NCBI GenBank assembly: GCA_018398585.1
Contig: JAGTTD010000006.1
Location: 6,026,501-6,090,500, forward strand
DNA length: 64,000 nt
Direction: 5' to 3'
Source of the DNA: Simmondsia chinensis
Lineage: Eukaryota; Streptophyta; Magnoliopsida; Caryophyllales; Simmondsiaceae
The position numbers and the translations under genes are program-made. The notes beneath the pieces were generated by a model that made no database searches, had not been told where the DNA came from, and was given only the letters and a program-made list of their open reading frames with translations. How positions within the stretch are numbered: position 1 is the stretch's first letter; each line of letters begins with the position of its first letter. Shown in pieces: positions 1 to 14,100 of the stretch.

Positions 1-1154
1 TGTTAAAGTTCACCAAATCGTTACTGATTTTAGGATCATTGAAAACGTTGACAAAATGCTGCCCTAAAATTTGAGATTAAGCTCATAAAAGATGATAGAA
101 GAAACAAACAAAATAAAATGAGTACACAGCGACTAAACGTGGTTCGGTCCTAACTGACCTACTCCACGATTCCCCGTACGACTAGAGAGCTCTATTTTAT
201 TAATATTACAAACCAAAATTACAACTGAGAAATTACAAGGCGCTTTCCATCAAACCTAAGCTATTAATTACAGATCTTTCTTTAAATCAACAAACCTACC
301 AAAAGAAATGAAGAACTTACAGAAAGAGAGTAAGAAAGGCATACTTACTCCTTGCTTGGTGCTACAATACGACACGGCCTAAGACCAAGGCCCTTATTGA
401 TCTCACTACGTGGACCACAGACCAAAAGCTTAGTCACTCACCATTAATGGACCTTGGAAGAAAGAAACCCTAGGAGAAACCCTAGGGAAACCCTTGGAAA
501 CCACCAAGAGGAAAGAGGAAGCAAAACGGGTGAGAAAATGAGAGACTCATTTTTTTCTCTCACTGAAATCGGGGTATTTATAAACCCCAAAAGTAGATCC
601 ATGTCATGCCCATCACAACCGTTCATCCCATTAAAAGCAACGGTCCAAATTCAAGCAAAGAAACACAAATCTGGGCACCCTCATGCTGACATGTGGCCAA
701 ATTGTGGCCATTGGATGCAACATGAATCAAGGGCTGATAAAAGCCCAACCAAACCCATTTTCTGGCCGCCGGATATGCAACACGTGGCCCCATCTGGGCC
801 CTTGAAATTCAAACGGTAGCCTCCATGAGAAGCTTCATTAAATGCAAAGGTACAGCTAGTCTTGGGACAATGCACGGGCAACTTGGGACGCGGCAAGGGC
901 AGCACAGGCATTGCGTTTGGGCAGGGGTACTTTGGGTAATTTCAAGTAAAGACCAATTTTAAACTTTACATAAGATTTACCAAAAATACCATTTAAAATA
1001 TCTTTTAATTTTTCATAAATTGAAACATTATATTTTAAATATTTTGCTTTCCAAAATGACACATTTTTCTATCAAAAAATATAACTAATAACTTAGGTTA
1101 CTCTAGCCTTGTTTCAGGACATAGCTTAGACTATATAGGAACTAAATAATAACA
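1..1154 (-). repeat. 3' LTR of the Copia element (partial)
   Basis: This matches 5527-6678 almost base for base, including the TAATAACA end. Its outer end lies beyond the window. On the minus strand it follows the purine tract at 1155-1165. Confidence 0.9.
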
Positions 1155-1165
1155 ATTCTCCACCT
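1155..1165 (-). other. polypurine tract
   Basis: The minus strand reads aggtggagaat immediately before the LTR start TGTTATT. This is the usual Copia plus-strand priming site. Confidence 0.7.
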
Positions 1166-1267
1166 AGTTCCTATTTAGTCTAACTACTGGACTATCTCTA
1201 GTAATAGGAGGGGAGCGACAAAAAATCATCTTTTTGGATCCTAGTCTCCACCAGGATCTCAAGCGGA

Positions 1268-4200
1268 CTGAATTAAGTTGAAGCACTTATTCAACTTAGT
1301 CAGTGGCACAGCCTTGGTTCCCATATTGGCCGGGTTCTCATCTATTGAAAATTTCAACAGTTCAACAGTTTCAGACTCTATCTATTCTTTTACAAAATGC
1401 CTTCTGATAGCAAGATGTTTGCTCCTATCGTGGAAAACATGATTTTTATTCAACGCTAAAGTTGATTGGTTGTCTGTGTAAATGCATGGTATTCCTAGCC
1501 CTAATTTCAATTCAGCTAGAAGCCCGCTCAGCCAAATACCTTCCTTAATGGCATCTGTCAACGCCAAGAGCTCAGCCTCAGTCATTGACAATGTTGTCAC
1601 GGACTGCATCTTAGATTCCAGCTGATAGCTCCACCATTCAAAGCAAAGATATAAGAGCTGGTGGACTTACGTTTGTCTACATCTCCACCGAAGTCACTAT
1701 CGGTGTAACCTACCAGTTTTAGGTTCGTATTTGTTCTACCAAACGTAAGTCCTATGTTGGTCGTACCCTTTATATACCGTAACAACCATTTTACCCCATT
1801 CCAATGCTCCTTTCTAGGATTCGCCATGAAACGGGAAAGCACATTGATGGGGTAAGCCAAGTCGGATCTAGTACACATCATAGCATACATAATCGACCCA
1901 ATGGCGTTCGCATATGGTACAGTGCTCATATCAGCCTTTTCCGGCTCATTTTGAGGACATTGTTCTACTGTAAATTTGTGATGCTGTACAATGGGAACTT
2001 TAATTGGTTTCGCATCAGATATGTTAAACCTTTTAACGACCTTGTCTAAGTAATTATTTTGAGATAATTGTATTGTTTTTAGATTATGATCCCTTGTTAT
2101 CTCCATACCTAATATTTTATTAGCTTGTCCTAGGTCCTTCATCTCAAAATTTTAGTTTAACAATGTCTTTAATTTATTTATCTCAAGCACACGATTTCTA
2201 GTTATCAACATATCATTAACATAAATCAGCAAGTAGACCACAGAATCAGATTCCACGTTTTTGACATAGAAACACACATCATGGATCAACCTAGTGAAAC
2301 CTACTTTAGTCATAAATTGGTTAAACTGCCTGTACCACTGCTTGGGGACTGTTTCAGTCCATACAAGGACTTTTTCAACCTACATACAAGCCCTTCTTTC
2401 CTGGGTTCACCAAAACCCTCAGGTTGGGTCATGTATATCTCTTATTCTAGCTCCCCATGCAAAAAGGCAGTAGTGACATCCAGTTGTTCTAAACGTAGGT
2501 TAAATTTCGCAATTAGGGTCATTAATACCCTAATGGTTGTGTGTTCGACTACAGGTTAGAAAATCTCGTTATAATCTATGCCTTCCCTTTGCATAAACCC
2601 CTTAGCTACAAGCCTTACCTTAAACCTAGGTTTCTCAAAAGGCAAACTGGGTCCCTTAACTTTAAAGACCCACTTGTATCTCGCGAGTCTCTTGCCTACA
2701 TTTTAGCTTTCATGGCATTCAACCATTTTGCTGAATGCTAGTTGTTCATGGCCTGTTTATAGCTTAAAGGTCCTGATTCTACATATTCTAGGGCTGTGTT
2801 CAAGGCATATGCGATACAATAAGCATATCCTAACCTATTAGGGGGTCTTACATCCCTCCTTACCGTATCCCTTGCTAGTTGATAGTTGCTTAGCTCATTT
2901 TCATTTATGATCTCATTTTCAGACTCATTTTCAGTGCTCCTATCAGCACTACCTACATTCTAAGACCGTTCAGCCTGTTCTAGTTTATTTTCTGGATTAT
3001 TTACTGGTTAATTTTTAGTTTTTGCATTATTTCTATTCTGATAGTTTAGTTCAAGTGAGTTCATTTTGAATTCATACCTTTCCGATTCAAACGTCCTATT
3101 CTTAGGAATCTGGTTATCGCTTTCAGCCAAATAGGGATTGTCCGACTCATCAAAGGTGACATCTCTACTAATAATAACCCTGGTTCGATTACCCTCTTTT
3201 ATTCCGACTCTATAACCCTTAACACCGTCAAGATATCCTAGAAACATGCCCTTAATAGCCCGAGGTTCCACCTTGCCCTCAAATTGATGGGCGTACGCAG
3301 CACAACCAAATACCCTTAGATTAAAGCAATCAGCGGCTTTCCTGTCCACATCTCTTCTGGTGTTTTAAAATCTATTCCGGTTGAGGGCGTCCTATTAAAT
3401 AAATAGCACGTAGTTTTGACAGCCTCCCCCCAAAATTGTTTGCCTAAGCCTGATGCAAACAACATACACCGTGCTCTGTCTAACAAGGTCCTATTCATGC
3501 GTTCAGCTACCCCATTCTGTTGTGGTGTACCCTAACAGTGTTATGACGTTTAATATCATGTTGTGCACATAATTCATCGAATTCTGAACTAATATATTCC
3601 AGCTGTTCTTAAAATTTTGATTTTTCTACCTGTTACGTTTTCAATCTGATTTTTCCATCTAATAAATGTAGGAAAACAATCATCTTTATTTTTCATCAGA
3701 AAAAACCAAACTTTACAAGAATAATCATCAATAACAGACAGAAAATATAATGCTCCACCTAATGTGGTGACCCTAGATGGTCCCCACAAATAAGAATGAA
3801 TATAATCTAATGGCCCATGGGTTGTGTGTTTGCCTACCTTAAACGTTAACCTATGCTGTTTACCGTAAATACCAAATTCGCAAAAATCAAGCTTAGAAAT
3901 AGCATCACCACATAGCATTCCACGTTTAGACAGCTCACACAACTCACGTTTAAAAACATGTCCTAAACGCCTATGCCACAAATCAGTAGGATCTGCTTTA
4001 ACTATGGCATGTGACTCACCCGAGACAATCCTACCCTTTAACACGTAGAGACTGTTTCTAAGTTCCCCCTTTTGGACAACCAAAGATCCTTTCAAAATCC
4101 TTAGTTTTGAATTCGCCGCCCTAAAAGTCATTCCTTTAAGGTCCAATTGACCTTAGGAAATCAGGTTCCTACGCAGGTCAGGAACATGTCTAACATCTTC

Positions 4201-5323
4201 AAGGATATACATCATGCCATTAGTTAAAAGAATTTTAACAGATCCTATTCCTGTTATTTTATAGCCTCTATTATCTCCTAATAGTACCCGTCCTCCGTTC
4301 ATTAGTTTGTAATTAAAAAAATTAGCCCTACTAGTTGTCATGTGAAAGCTACACCCAGAATCTAACACCCATTCATATTCTAATGCATTAGAATTAATAA
4401 ATAAAGCATCAACTTGATTCTAAATTACTACATTAAGTGACAGCATGATCGGTTTTATCACACACAACATTCGAATTAGATAAATCGCACGAAACATGTA
4501 ATACTTCAACATTATCAGATTCAAACGAAACCACATTATCAGCTACTCCTGGTGTTCTATTCCTATCTGGACAGTTCTTCTTCATATGACCAAATTTGTT
4601 GCACTTATAACATTTTATTTCCGATATGTCTCTTCTATCCTTAGATTGTGAATGATGTTTACTCTTAGATCTTCTATTGTTAGAGTTATTCCCTCTGTTA
4701 TTGGTTCTTCCTCTCACCGTAAGTCCCTCGCCGCTATTGCTAGAATGTAACTGTTTTCTCTCTCTTTTTAGTTATAGGATCTTACTTCTAAGGACATGTG
4801 TCACTTCACTCAGATTAATCTTTTGCTTACCATACCTAAGTGTATCCTTAAAAGCTCTAAGATACTTAGATAATGCACATAATAAGATAATAGCCTGAAT
4901 TTCATCATCAATAGTGACATTAACATTTTTTAGGTCCTGTAAGATTCTATTAAACTAATCTAGAGAGCCGTCTAATGATTTATTTTCCAACATCCTATAT
5001 GTGAAGAAATTTTCCATATATAATATCCTATTACACAGTGATTTAGTTATATATATCTCTTCTAGCTTAGCCCATATTTTAGCAACAGTGTTTTCTGAGG
5101 AAACAGGAGGAAGAATATTATTATCTAAACATATAACAAGAATACCATAAGCCCTTTGGTCCATGTCTATCTTATCCTTCTTTATTAGATGAGAAGGTTG
5201 TTTCTCCGGTTCCATTAGAGCAAATCCCACGCCTTGGGACATCAGCAGTGCCTTGGTCTTGATTTTCCAAAGAGAAAAATCGTTCTTCCCATCAAACTTC
5301 TCAATCTCAAATTTTGCAGCCAT
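1268..5323 (-). pseudogene. Copia gag-pol polyprotein, multiply interrupted
   Basis: The start is the ATG at 5323, shortly after the primer site. Gag (from 5323 down to 4433) opens with the Copia pattern FDGKNDFSLWKIK and contains a CCHC knuckle, CYKCNKFGHMKKNC, near 4610. The protease motif DSGCSFHMT is near 4360, and the GAG-pre-integrase motif HRRLGHV is near 3970. The integrase core follows. The first catalytic Asp of the usual HSDLWGP is Tyr here (HSYLWGP). Reverse transcriptase (about 3000-2100) is badly broken. The RT end and RNase H (2142-1382) are recognisable from GYTDSDFGGD and TEAE. There are in-frame stops near 4954 and 3589 and a frameshift near 1600. It cannot encode a working polyprotein. 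Confidence 0.9.
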
Positions 5324-5352
5324 TTTTAAAACACGATTTTCGTAACCTAAAA

Positions 5353-5364
5353 TGCTCTGATAAC
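5353..5364 (-). other. primer binding site (tRNA-Met)
   Basis: The minus strand reads TTATCAGAGCA, close to the canonical TGGTATCAGAGC complement of initiator tRNA-Met. It lies three bases inside the LTR boundary at 5368 and fixes that boundary. Confidence 0.8.
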
Positions 5365-5367
5365 ACT

Positions 5368-6678
5368 TGTTGTGTTTTAAAAAACGAACCGGCTTGTTGC
5401 ATTTTTAAAAAAAAGTGGAACCAAACCGGTTGTTTCTAAAACCGAACTATTTAATCTTGGTAACTTTAATGTTAAAACTGATCTTAACAAACTTAGACGT
5501 AAGCTTTGCTTGTTAAATAGTCATCTTATTAAAGTTCACCAAGTCGTTACTGATTTTAGGATCGTTGAAAACGTTGACAAAATGCTGCCCTAAAATTTGA
5601 GATTAAGCTTACAAAAGACGATAGAAGAAACAAACATAATAAATGAGTACACAACGACTTAATATGTTTCGGTCCTAACTGACCTACTCCACGGTTTCCC
5701 CTACCACTAGAGAGCTCAATTTTATTAATATTATAAACCGAAATTACAACGGAGAAATTACAAAGGTGCTTTCCATCAAACCTAAGCAATTAATTACAGA
5801 CCTTTCTTGAAATCAACGAAACTTACCAAAAGAAACGAAGAACTTAAAAAAAGAGAGCAAGAAAGGTATACCTACTCTTTGCTTGGTGCTACAACACGAC
5901 ACGGCCCGAGACCAAGGCCCTTCTTGATCTCACTACGTGGATCACAGGACCAAAAGCTTAGTCACTCACCATTAATGGACCTTGGAAGGAAGAAACCCTA
6001 GGAGAAACCCTAGGGAAACCCTTGGAAATCACCGAGAGGAAAGAGGAAGAAAAACGGGTGAGAAAATGAGAGACTCATCTTATTCTCTCACCAAAACCGG
6101 GGTATTTATAACCCTCTAAAGTAGATCCATGTCAAGCCCATCATAGTCGTTCATCCCATTAAAGGAACAGTCCAGAATAAAGCAAAGAAACACAAATCTG
6201 GGCACCCTCATGCTAACAAGTGGCCAAATCGTGGCCATTGGAGCAAGATGAATCAAGGGCTGATAAAAGCCCAACCAAACCCATTTTCTGGTCGCCGGAT
6301 ACGCGACATGTGGTCCCATTTGGGCCCTTGAAATTGAAACGGTAGCTTCCATGGGAAGCTTGATTAAATGCAATGGTCCAGCTAGTCTTGGGACAATGCA
6401 CGGGCAACTTGAGATGCGGCAAGGGAAGCACGACCACCGGGTTTGGGCAGGGATACTTTGGGTAATTTCAAGCAAAGGCCAATTTTAAACTTTACATAAT
6501 ATTTACCAAAAGATACCATTTAAAATATCTTTTAATTTTTCATAAATTAAAACACTATATTTTAAATACTTTACTTTTCAAAATGACACATTTTTCTCCC
6601 AAAAAATAAAAATAATAACTTAGGTTACTCTGACCTTATTTTTGGATATAGCTTAGACTATATAAGAACCAAATAACA
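5368..6678 (-). repeat. 5' LTR of the Copia element (complete)
   Basis: This is a 1311 bp repeat starting TGTTGTG and ending AACA on the plus strand. The candidate 5 bp target duplication after it is acgtt; its partner lies outside the window. The LTR ends only 128 bp before the host-gene start codon. Confidence 0.85.
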
Positions 6679-6721
6679 ACGTTCCCAAAAATGGAGAGGC
6701 AGTTTTGTCCAAGTGGTACAT

Positions 6722-6729
6722 TATATATA
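6722..6729 (+). promoter_or_regulatory. candidate TATA box of the RRM gene
   Basis: TATATATA lies 78 bp before the ATG. A pyrimidine-containing leader (aggg cttttccttc) follows 20-30 bp downstream, a plausible transcription start. The stretch 6730-6806 would then be the 5' UTR and ends in a GAGAGA run. Position is the only evidence. Confidence 0.5.
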
Positions 6730-6806
6730 CATATATTAGGGCTTTTCCTTCAGTTCCATTCCCACAGCGAAGCCAGGGAGGGAGAGAGGAGAGCGGAGAG
6801 AGAGAG

Positions 6807-9800
6807 ATGGACAACACGGTGATTTACTACGACGCCCCACCACCACCGCCAGCAGGAGCTTCCCACTCCCCTTACTCCTACCACCACCCTCCTCCGCCGT
6901 ACTCTCCTTACGCGAACCCTTCCCATTCCTCTCCCACCCTCGACGAGGTCCGTACCCTCTTCGTCGCCGGCTTCCCCGAAGACGTCAAGTCCCGTGAAAT
7001 CTACAATCTCTTTCGCGAGTTTCCTGGTTATGAATCTTGCAATCTCCGTAGCGCCAGCAAGCATTCTCTGGTGAGGGATTGCTTTTATTTTTGTTTCGAT
7101 TGATTTGGGTTTTTGGTGGATTGCATTGGGTTGTTGTTGTAATTGTAGTTGGTTTGGTGTTTTGTATTGTTTATTGCGATGGATTTAGGGGAGATTCTGA
7201 TAGATTTATGCTTTGTTTGGCAACGGGGTAAAGGAGGGTAAAGGGGGGTAAGGGTAAAGAGGAGTAATTTTCTACCCCTGTTTGGCAAGTATCCTAGTGT
7301 AAAATAATTTGATAGAGACCTGTGCCCTGTTTGTTAACCGGGTAAAAGTGGGTAAAGAGGGAGAAGATGAGGTATTATTCTACCCTTGTTTGGATATGCT
7401 TAATAAGGAGAGGTAATTGTAAACAGGGGTAAATAAGTTATCCCTGTTTGCCAATTGGGTAATTATAGTTAGATTAAGTGCAAAATTGTCTAAGATTGTT
7501 AAATAAGTTATCCTCCCTTCTTTACCCCCTGTTTGGGGTAATGGGGGTAAAAACTGACCTCTCTTACTCCCTTGACGCCTCAAAATAATTTTCCAAATGG
7601 GTGTAAGGGCTTACCCCCTTTACCCCCTTTTTACTCCGTCGCCAGACTGGGGGTTAAGCTCCTATTTGGCAACTGGGTAAAAGGGGTAAGGGTAAAGGAG
7701 GGTGAGGGTATATACCCTTATTTGGCTAATTTTCTTGAGCGGTAACATGGGGTAAATCTTACCCTCATTACCCCTATTTTTGTTAGCCCTGTAGGCTTGA
7801 AGCTCGACTCACCAAAATTTTGCTTAACTTGAACTTTGCTAATCAAAATGCTCAACTTGAACTGAACTCGAGGTTTACAGAGTATAGAGACTTTGAGCTT
7901 GAGCTTGGCTCCGCTAATAAGAGGAGCTTTGGTCAAAACTTTGCTCATTTAGGCTCATAATTGGCTCATTAGGCTCAAATTTGCTCATATGTGCATATTA
8001 GGCTCCTATTTTATTTTGAGCTTGGCTTGGTTAAGTTTGTGAGCTATTGAGCCTGAGTTTCTCCTAGCTCATACTGCCCTCTCTAGCTACAAGAGTCGGC
8101 ATGGCTCTAATGAAGCTTGAAATAGGCTTCAAGCTAATAATGAGCCCTTATTAGCCTACTTGGCTCATTTACACTCATAGATGCTTCTAAAGCAAAGGGG
8201 ATGCCTTGATAGTGGTGTAAATTTTTTTTCCCCCCCTCTAGAGCTTTGCACCTGAGACAAAGAAGCAACCTCATAAGCTTTTCTACGAGACATACCTTTG
8301 ATTTTCCTTCCTCCCAGCAAACTATTGTCTTGTTTGGGAAGTAAATAGGGTGGGGGGAGGAGATTTGAACTAGGGGGCGTGTAAAAGAGCTAAAATGAGA
8401 CGAGAACCCCCTTGCTCTACATCGAACTTGATCCATCTTAACGAACTCAAGTTCTATGCAAGCTTCAAAAGAATTTATCCACCTTTCTTTGAAATTGGTT
8501 TGATAAGATACTTTAGATGCTTAGCTCAACTTAACTTGTTACTCTAATTGAGCTTAGCCAAGCCTCTTGTTGAGTCATTGCTATCGAGCCATTATCTTGA
8601 TTAAATATAGTTGTATATTCAAACTACTAATAGATCATCATCAATCGATTATCTAGCTATAATTAAGCAAATAAAAAGTTGTTACTGAGCAATTAGCATG
8701 TTCTCTATGAAGGATCTTAAAAACCTCTTAATTAGTTGCTCACCAACTTTAACAAATGAGTGCTCGCTCTTCCTACTTGGCTCATTAAGCGTATTGAATA
8801 CGCTCCAACTCAAATGTTTACTTATTGAGCGCTCAAGTAAGACATGAATTAGTTTTAATTGATTTCAAACATGAGTAGTTATTGAACGTAAAATCTCAAC
8901 TTTGTAGTGTTGTTTTAACCAATGGGTTCATAATGGATTTCCTGCTAGTCATCATGCATGTGGAATTTAGACGATGGTACTTTGTAATCGCTTCAATATT
9001 TCAGGTGAATTGCATCTTATTTGTTAAAATATGCTGATGAATGTTTGTAAATGTTAAACACTAGCCAAAGGGTATTAATTTGATGGTTATAGTACTTTTT
9101 ACTCAAATGTGCTAAAATAAGGCTTAAAAGGATGTATATTTGATAAAAGAACCAGCACTGCTTTTGCAACCTATTACATAACTTTTAATGGAACTTTCTT
9201 TTCACTACAACATGACTCTGATCATGAACTGTAATTTAATTCCAAATTGAAGCAAACCCTGCAAACAATCGGATTGTGGGTTGTTGATAGGTAATTCACG
9301 GCTTGGCTGTGGTTGCTTGGTGAGTGATCAAGTTTCAAGCTGCTTAATAGAGAGTATAATTGATTAACGGCATTTGTGGATGTGGTTTTGTGGTTTTATG
9401 TTAAAAGTAGTGGACTTGCTATGATAATTAGTTCTCGGTGAAGGTCCCACATAATGTGACTTTGCCTAGCCGAATTGGCTAGCCAATAGCCATAGGATTT
9501 TGTGTAATCAATTATATCACAAGGCTTGTGTCCTGGCATGAAGCTCACTGGGCTTTGAGGCTTTGAGCGTAAAAATTGATGATTATGTGGCTATTCTTTT
9601 AAGTTTCTATAACATAAGTCTTAAAATAGCTTAGGTTCCCTTGAAAAACCCACCACTAGCTCTGCAAGCGATTATGTGAAGTCCGAATACCTTGCTTTAG
9701 TGGCTGTTACCAACACCCAAGTATCTGATCATATACTAATACTTCTGGGAAAGATGAAGAGTCCAAGTAACAATGGTTACATCAGTATCTCCATCACTGT

Positions 9801-11150
9801 CTCCATTATCTATGCTTATTTATGCATTATTGTGTTTAATGCTCTGACAATTTTGTGTTCTAGTGCAGCCATTTGCTTTTGCTGTGTTCACTGATCAACA
9901 ATCCGCTGTTGCTGCAATGCATGCACTGAATGTAAGAACACATTCTATCTCAAAATACTACTTTATAGTATACCATGGAATCAAATAAAAGCTATTATGT
10001 AATATAATTTCCATTACATAACAAATTTTAAGGTAGCCGTTATGCAATTGCTGTATGTGACTGTATTTTTCTGATGGGCTTCATATTACAACAACAACAA
10101 CAACAACAATAACAACAGACCCAATGCCTCAAGGGCTCTTGCATAAGCGGGGTCTGGGAGGGGTGAGATGTACCCAGTCTTACCCCTTCAGAGTGTTACC
10201 CTAATGAGAGGAATGGGCTTCATAGTGCATATATAAAATATTTTATTAGCCAAAACACATTTATATGTTAAATAATGTCAAAGGGGTATGATTATTGATG
10301 ATTTAATGGCTATCACTCAAATTTTTGCAAGCATAAGGCTTAAAAGCAACTTATGTTCCGTTATAAACCCAATGTAATCAAGTCATGAACTATGGTTTAC
10401 TTCCATGGTTGGTTTGTTTTTTCAGTTTTTGACTTAATGTAATCTGATGATAAATGACTTGAACAACCACAATCTTGAATTGCAATTTTTTGGATCCAAG
10501 GATAACACAGATAAGTATGTGGTCTGTATAATTTCCTAAGGCTCTTCTTTCTGACCATCACTCCAGGGCTTTGTTTTTGATCTTGAGAAGGGATCAAGGC
10601 TATACATTGATCTGGCAAAATCAAACTCTAGATCTAAGCGTGGGAGAACAGGTATGTTGATTACTCCATGAAGTTAGGGCCTTTTCATCGCATTTTTCAG
10701 GGGTGTAAATGAGCTCATTCGAGAACCAAGGTTGTTAGGCTTGAGGCTTGCTCGGTGAGCTTGAACTGAACTGTTAAGCTTGGAGTTGAGTTCAACTTGT
10801 TCAGGGGTGGTCAACACCCCAAGCACTTTCTTTGGGCCCTTGAATTTGTTAAAGGGTCCCTTTTGGATAATGATTATATTATGAGGTTTCTCCTACCTCA
10901 TATCACCGGATGTAATTGGAGAAATAAAGATGTATATATGATACATTATAAACACATCTAATATAAAGGATCCATGTATTAGCTAGTGATATAATAAAAG
11001 TGAATTGTTTAAGGTGAGCTTAAGCTAATATGGACACCTAAGTTACCAAAAAGGGTCCATTGATTAAAATTTGCTTTGGGCTCCTAAAATCTCTGGAAGC
11101 CCTGGACTCATTTATGCTAATTTAGGCTCAAGTAGGCTCATTTCGACCTC

Positions 11151-11181
<31 letters not shown>

Positions 11182-14100
11182 TGCAATTTCCTGGCATTTT
11201 CAACATCTACTGACAGCCCCCCTACCCCCTACCCCCTACCCCCACCACTACCCCCTCCCCTCTCTCCCATCGGCAACCTCGCCGACAATGGGTCACCCCC
11301 ACCGCCAGCTACGCCACCTAGACGGCGCAGACCCAACGCCGGTCACGCGTCGCACCACACCCACCCACCCACATCACCGCCATCGAACCTAACCCCAACA
11401 CCACCATCTACACCACCCCGACATCGAACCTCACCACCACCTCGCCTCACCCAAACACCCACCACCTCGCCTCACTGACCCGAACCCCACTGCCCCTTCG
11501 CCTCACCCACGCAACCTCGAACACCACCACCATCTTGCCCTACCCACGCAACCTCCAACTCCATCGCCATCTGGCCCTCCACACAACCATCTACCCATCA
11601 CCACCCCCCGACTGGACACCGGCACTGGCACCACCACCACCGCTCCCCACAGCCCACCCCAACCCAGCCCAGCCCACCGCACCCCACCACGCCCTATCAC
11701 CACCACCACACCACACCCCACCCCACCCGCCTCTCCACCACCACCAGCCCCATCACCACAGCACCACTGCCAACACTCCAAAGCCAGCAGCCCGCACTCG
11801 ACAATCAACAGCGGGCCCAGGTAAGTATTAGTCGAGTCGGAGTATCAACAACGCATTAGCCCCAGGTTTGATCTATCCTTGATTATAGCAGGGTAGTGTT
11901 TTTATTTACCATTGTCGAGTATTTTTCACTTGGTTTACTTGGTTCTGTCTACTTTCTTTATTTTGTATGTCGGGGATCCTATTGATTGTGGTGGTATTCT
12001 CGTGCGTATATGCTATATTAAGCTTCTTGTCTATGTTGATCACTTACCCGTGTTAGTCATAGCTAGTTGATGTGCGCCTCCAGTTATGGAACTCAGACGT
12101 TGAGGCCATCTTCAAAGGGGTTGGGGAGGGGGAGGGCGAGGCTAAAGGAGACAGGGAACTTGAGACTAGGGACACTAAATGTCGGGACACTTACGAAGAA
12201 GAGTTACTTGGTGGCCCAAATGATGATGAAGAGAAACATCAACATCCTTTGTCTGCAAGAGACTAAATGGGTTGGCGCGAAAGCCAGGGAGGTGTTGGGG
12301 CATAAGCTTTGGTATGCAGGCAAGGTCAGAGGCAGGAATGGAGTTGGGATCATTGTGGAAAGCTGCCTCAAGGATAAAGTAGTCGTAGTATCAAGAGTTG
12401 GCGATAGGATCATAAGTATCAAGATGGTCCTAGATGGAGAAATATTGAACGTAATCAGTGCCTATGCACCTCAAACTGGACTAACTGAGCATGAGAAGGC
12501 AACATTCTGGGAGGACCTAGACACATTGATGCAAGGCATACCCCTAACCGAACAAGTGATGATTGGCGGGGATTTCAATGGGCACGTTGGCGCGACGGAG
12601 GACGGTTACGCTTCTCACCGCGGAGGATTCGGTTTTGGAACCAAGAATGCTGATGGCAAAGCCCTACTAGACTTTGCGGTTACATATGACCTAACGGTGG
12701 CCAACACCTTCTTTAGAAAGCGTGAGCAACACATCATCACGTACCAAAGTGGTGGGATAAGAACACAGATTGACTACATACTATTAAGGAAAAGGCTGCA
12801 AAGAGACTGCAGGGATTGCAAGGCTACCCCAGGAGAAGACCTGTCTACACAACATAGGGTACTGTAGGTGGATATAAAGGCCAAGAAGAGGGCCAGAGGA
12901 ATCTGCAAACCCGCGCATACGTATACCTGTTGGAGGGGGTTGAAGGGGGAGAAGTAGAAGGTATACAAGGAAAGAGTGGAGGCCGAGCTCGGGGAGGACT
13001 TCGAGGGAGATACAAACTAGATGTGGAACCAACTGGCTCAAAAGGTGAGAGGACTGGCACGGGAAGTTCTCGGCACGTCAAACGGAAGGGTACCAAGCAA
13101 CAGAGAGTCCTGGTGGTGGGGCGAGGAGGTCCAAGAGAAGATTAAGGCGAAACAAGTTTGTTTCAAAGAGTGGGATCATAGCAAAGAGGAGGATCAGTGA
13201 CAGCGGTATCTTCAAGCCAGGAGAGAAGCAACGCGAGCAGTCAGAGAAGCACAATCAAGAGCTTACAAGGATTTCTACAAAAGATTGGAGACCAAGGAGG
13301 GGTTGAGGGACCTATATAGAATTGCCAAAGCTAGAGAAAGGAAGGCTAGGGACTTGGATAGAGTACAATGCATAAGAGGGGAAGATGGACCGGTACTCGT
13401 GGACAGGAATCTAATTAAGGCTAGGTGAAAAACGTACTTCCATGAGCTGTTCAACGAACAAGAAGGGACAGAGATATCCTTAGGTGATCTTCAAACATCT
13501 GAGGAGGATCAAAACCACTGTGACTGTAGGCTAATTAGTCCCGAGGAAGTCAAGGAAGCCCTGAGATCCATGGGAAGGGGTAAAGTAGTTTGCCCAGATG
13601 GCATACCCATAGAAGGATGGAAATGCCTTGGACAAAAGGGCGTTAGTTGGCTGACTAAACTATTTAACCAAATTCTTCGGGGGGACAAGATGCCCGAGGA
13701 ATGGAGGAAGATATATAAGAACAAAGGCTACATTCAGAGTTGCGCCAACTATCAGGGTATCAAACTAATGAGCCATATTCTGAAGTTGTGGGAATGGGTC
13801 ATAGAGAGGAGGTTAAGGCAACAGACAAAGGTGTCCGAGAACCAGTTCGGATTTATGCCAGGGAGATCAACAATAGAAGCCATCCACATCCTAAGGCGGA
13901 CGATAGAGCAATATAGGGAGAGACAAAAGGACCTGCATATGGTCTTCATTGATTTAGAGAAGGCATATGATAGAGTGCCAAGGGAGGTCCTTTGGAGAGT
14001 TCTGGACAGGAAAGGCATCCTCGTACCATACATTCGAGCCACTAGAGACATGTATGAGGAGGCACAGACTGTGGTGCGTACGGTGGATGGGGAGACAGAT

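Larger units (their letters stand above)
1..6678 (-). mobile_element. Ty1/Copia LTR retrotransposon, truncated by the window start
   Basis: Two direct repeats (1-1154 and 5368-6678) bracket a degenerate gag-pol region that reads on the minus strand. The right repeat is the 5' LTR and is complete at about 1.31 kb; it begins TGTTGTG and ends AACA on the plus strand. The left repeat starts at a point equivalent to about 5527, so roughly 160 bp lie outside the window. A primer binding site matching initiator tRNA-Met is next to the 5' LTR, and a purine tract (minus-strand aggtggagaa) is next to the 3' LTR. The base order gag, protease, integrase, reverse transcriptase, RNase H identifies Copia. 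Many stops and frameshifts show the copy is dead. Confidence 0.93.
7071..9868 (+). other. intron 1 of the RRM gene
   Basis: The donor CTCTG|GTGAGG and acceptor tgcag|CCA keep the frame inside RRM1. The intron holds a palindromic GGGTAA-rich repeat cluster (7205-7790) and a long degenerate GCTCA/GAGCTT-rich stretch (7790-8830). The rest (8830-9868) is AT-rich with nothing recognisable. Confidence 0.8.

Noticed and set aside
10088..10110. CAA repeats as possible CRISPR-like or regulatory repeats
   Set aside because: They are RTE tails, shown by flanking duplications and the adjacent RTE 3' block.
11071..11831. Proline-rich ORFs on both strands before LINE A's main ORF
   Set aside because: They come from the CCACC-rich leader of the RTE element. 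The same texture precedes LINE B and no domain is present.
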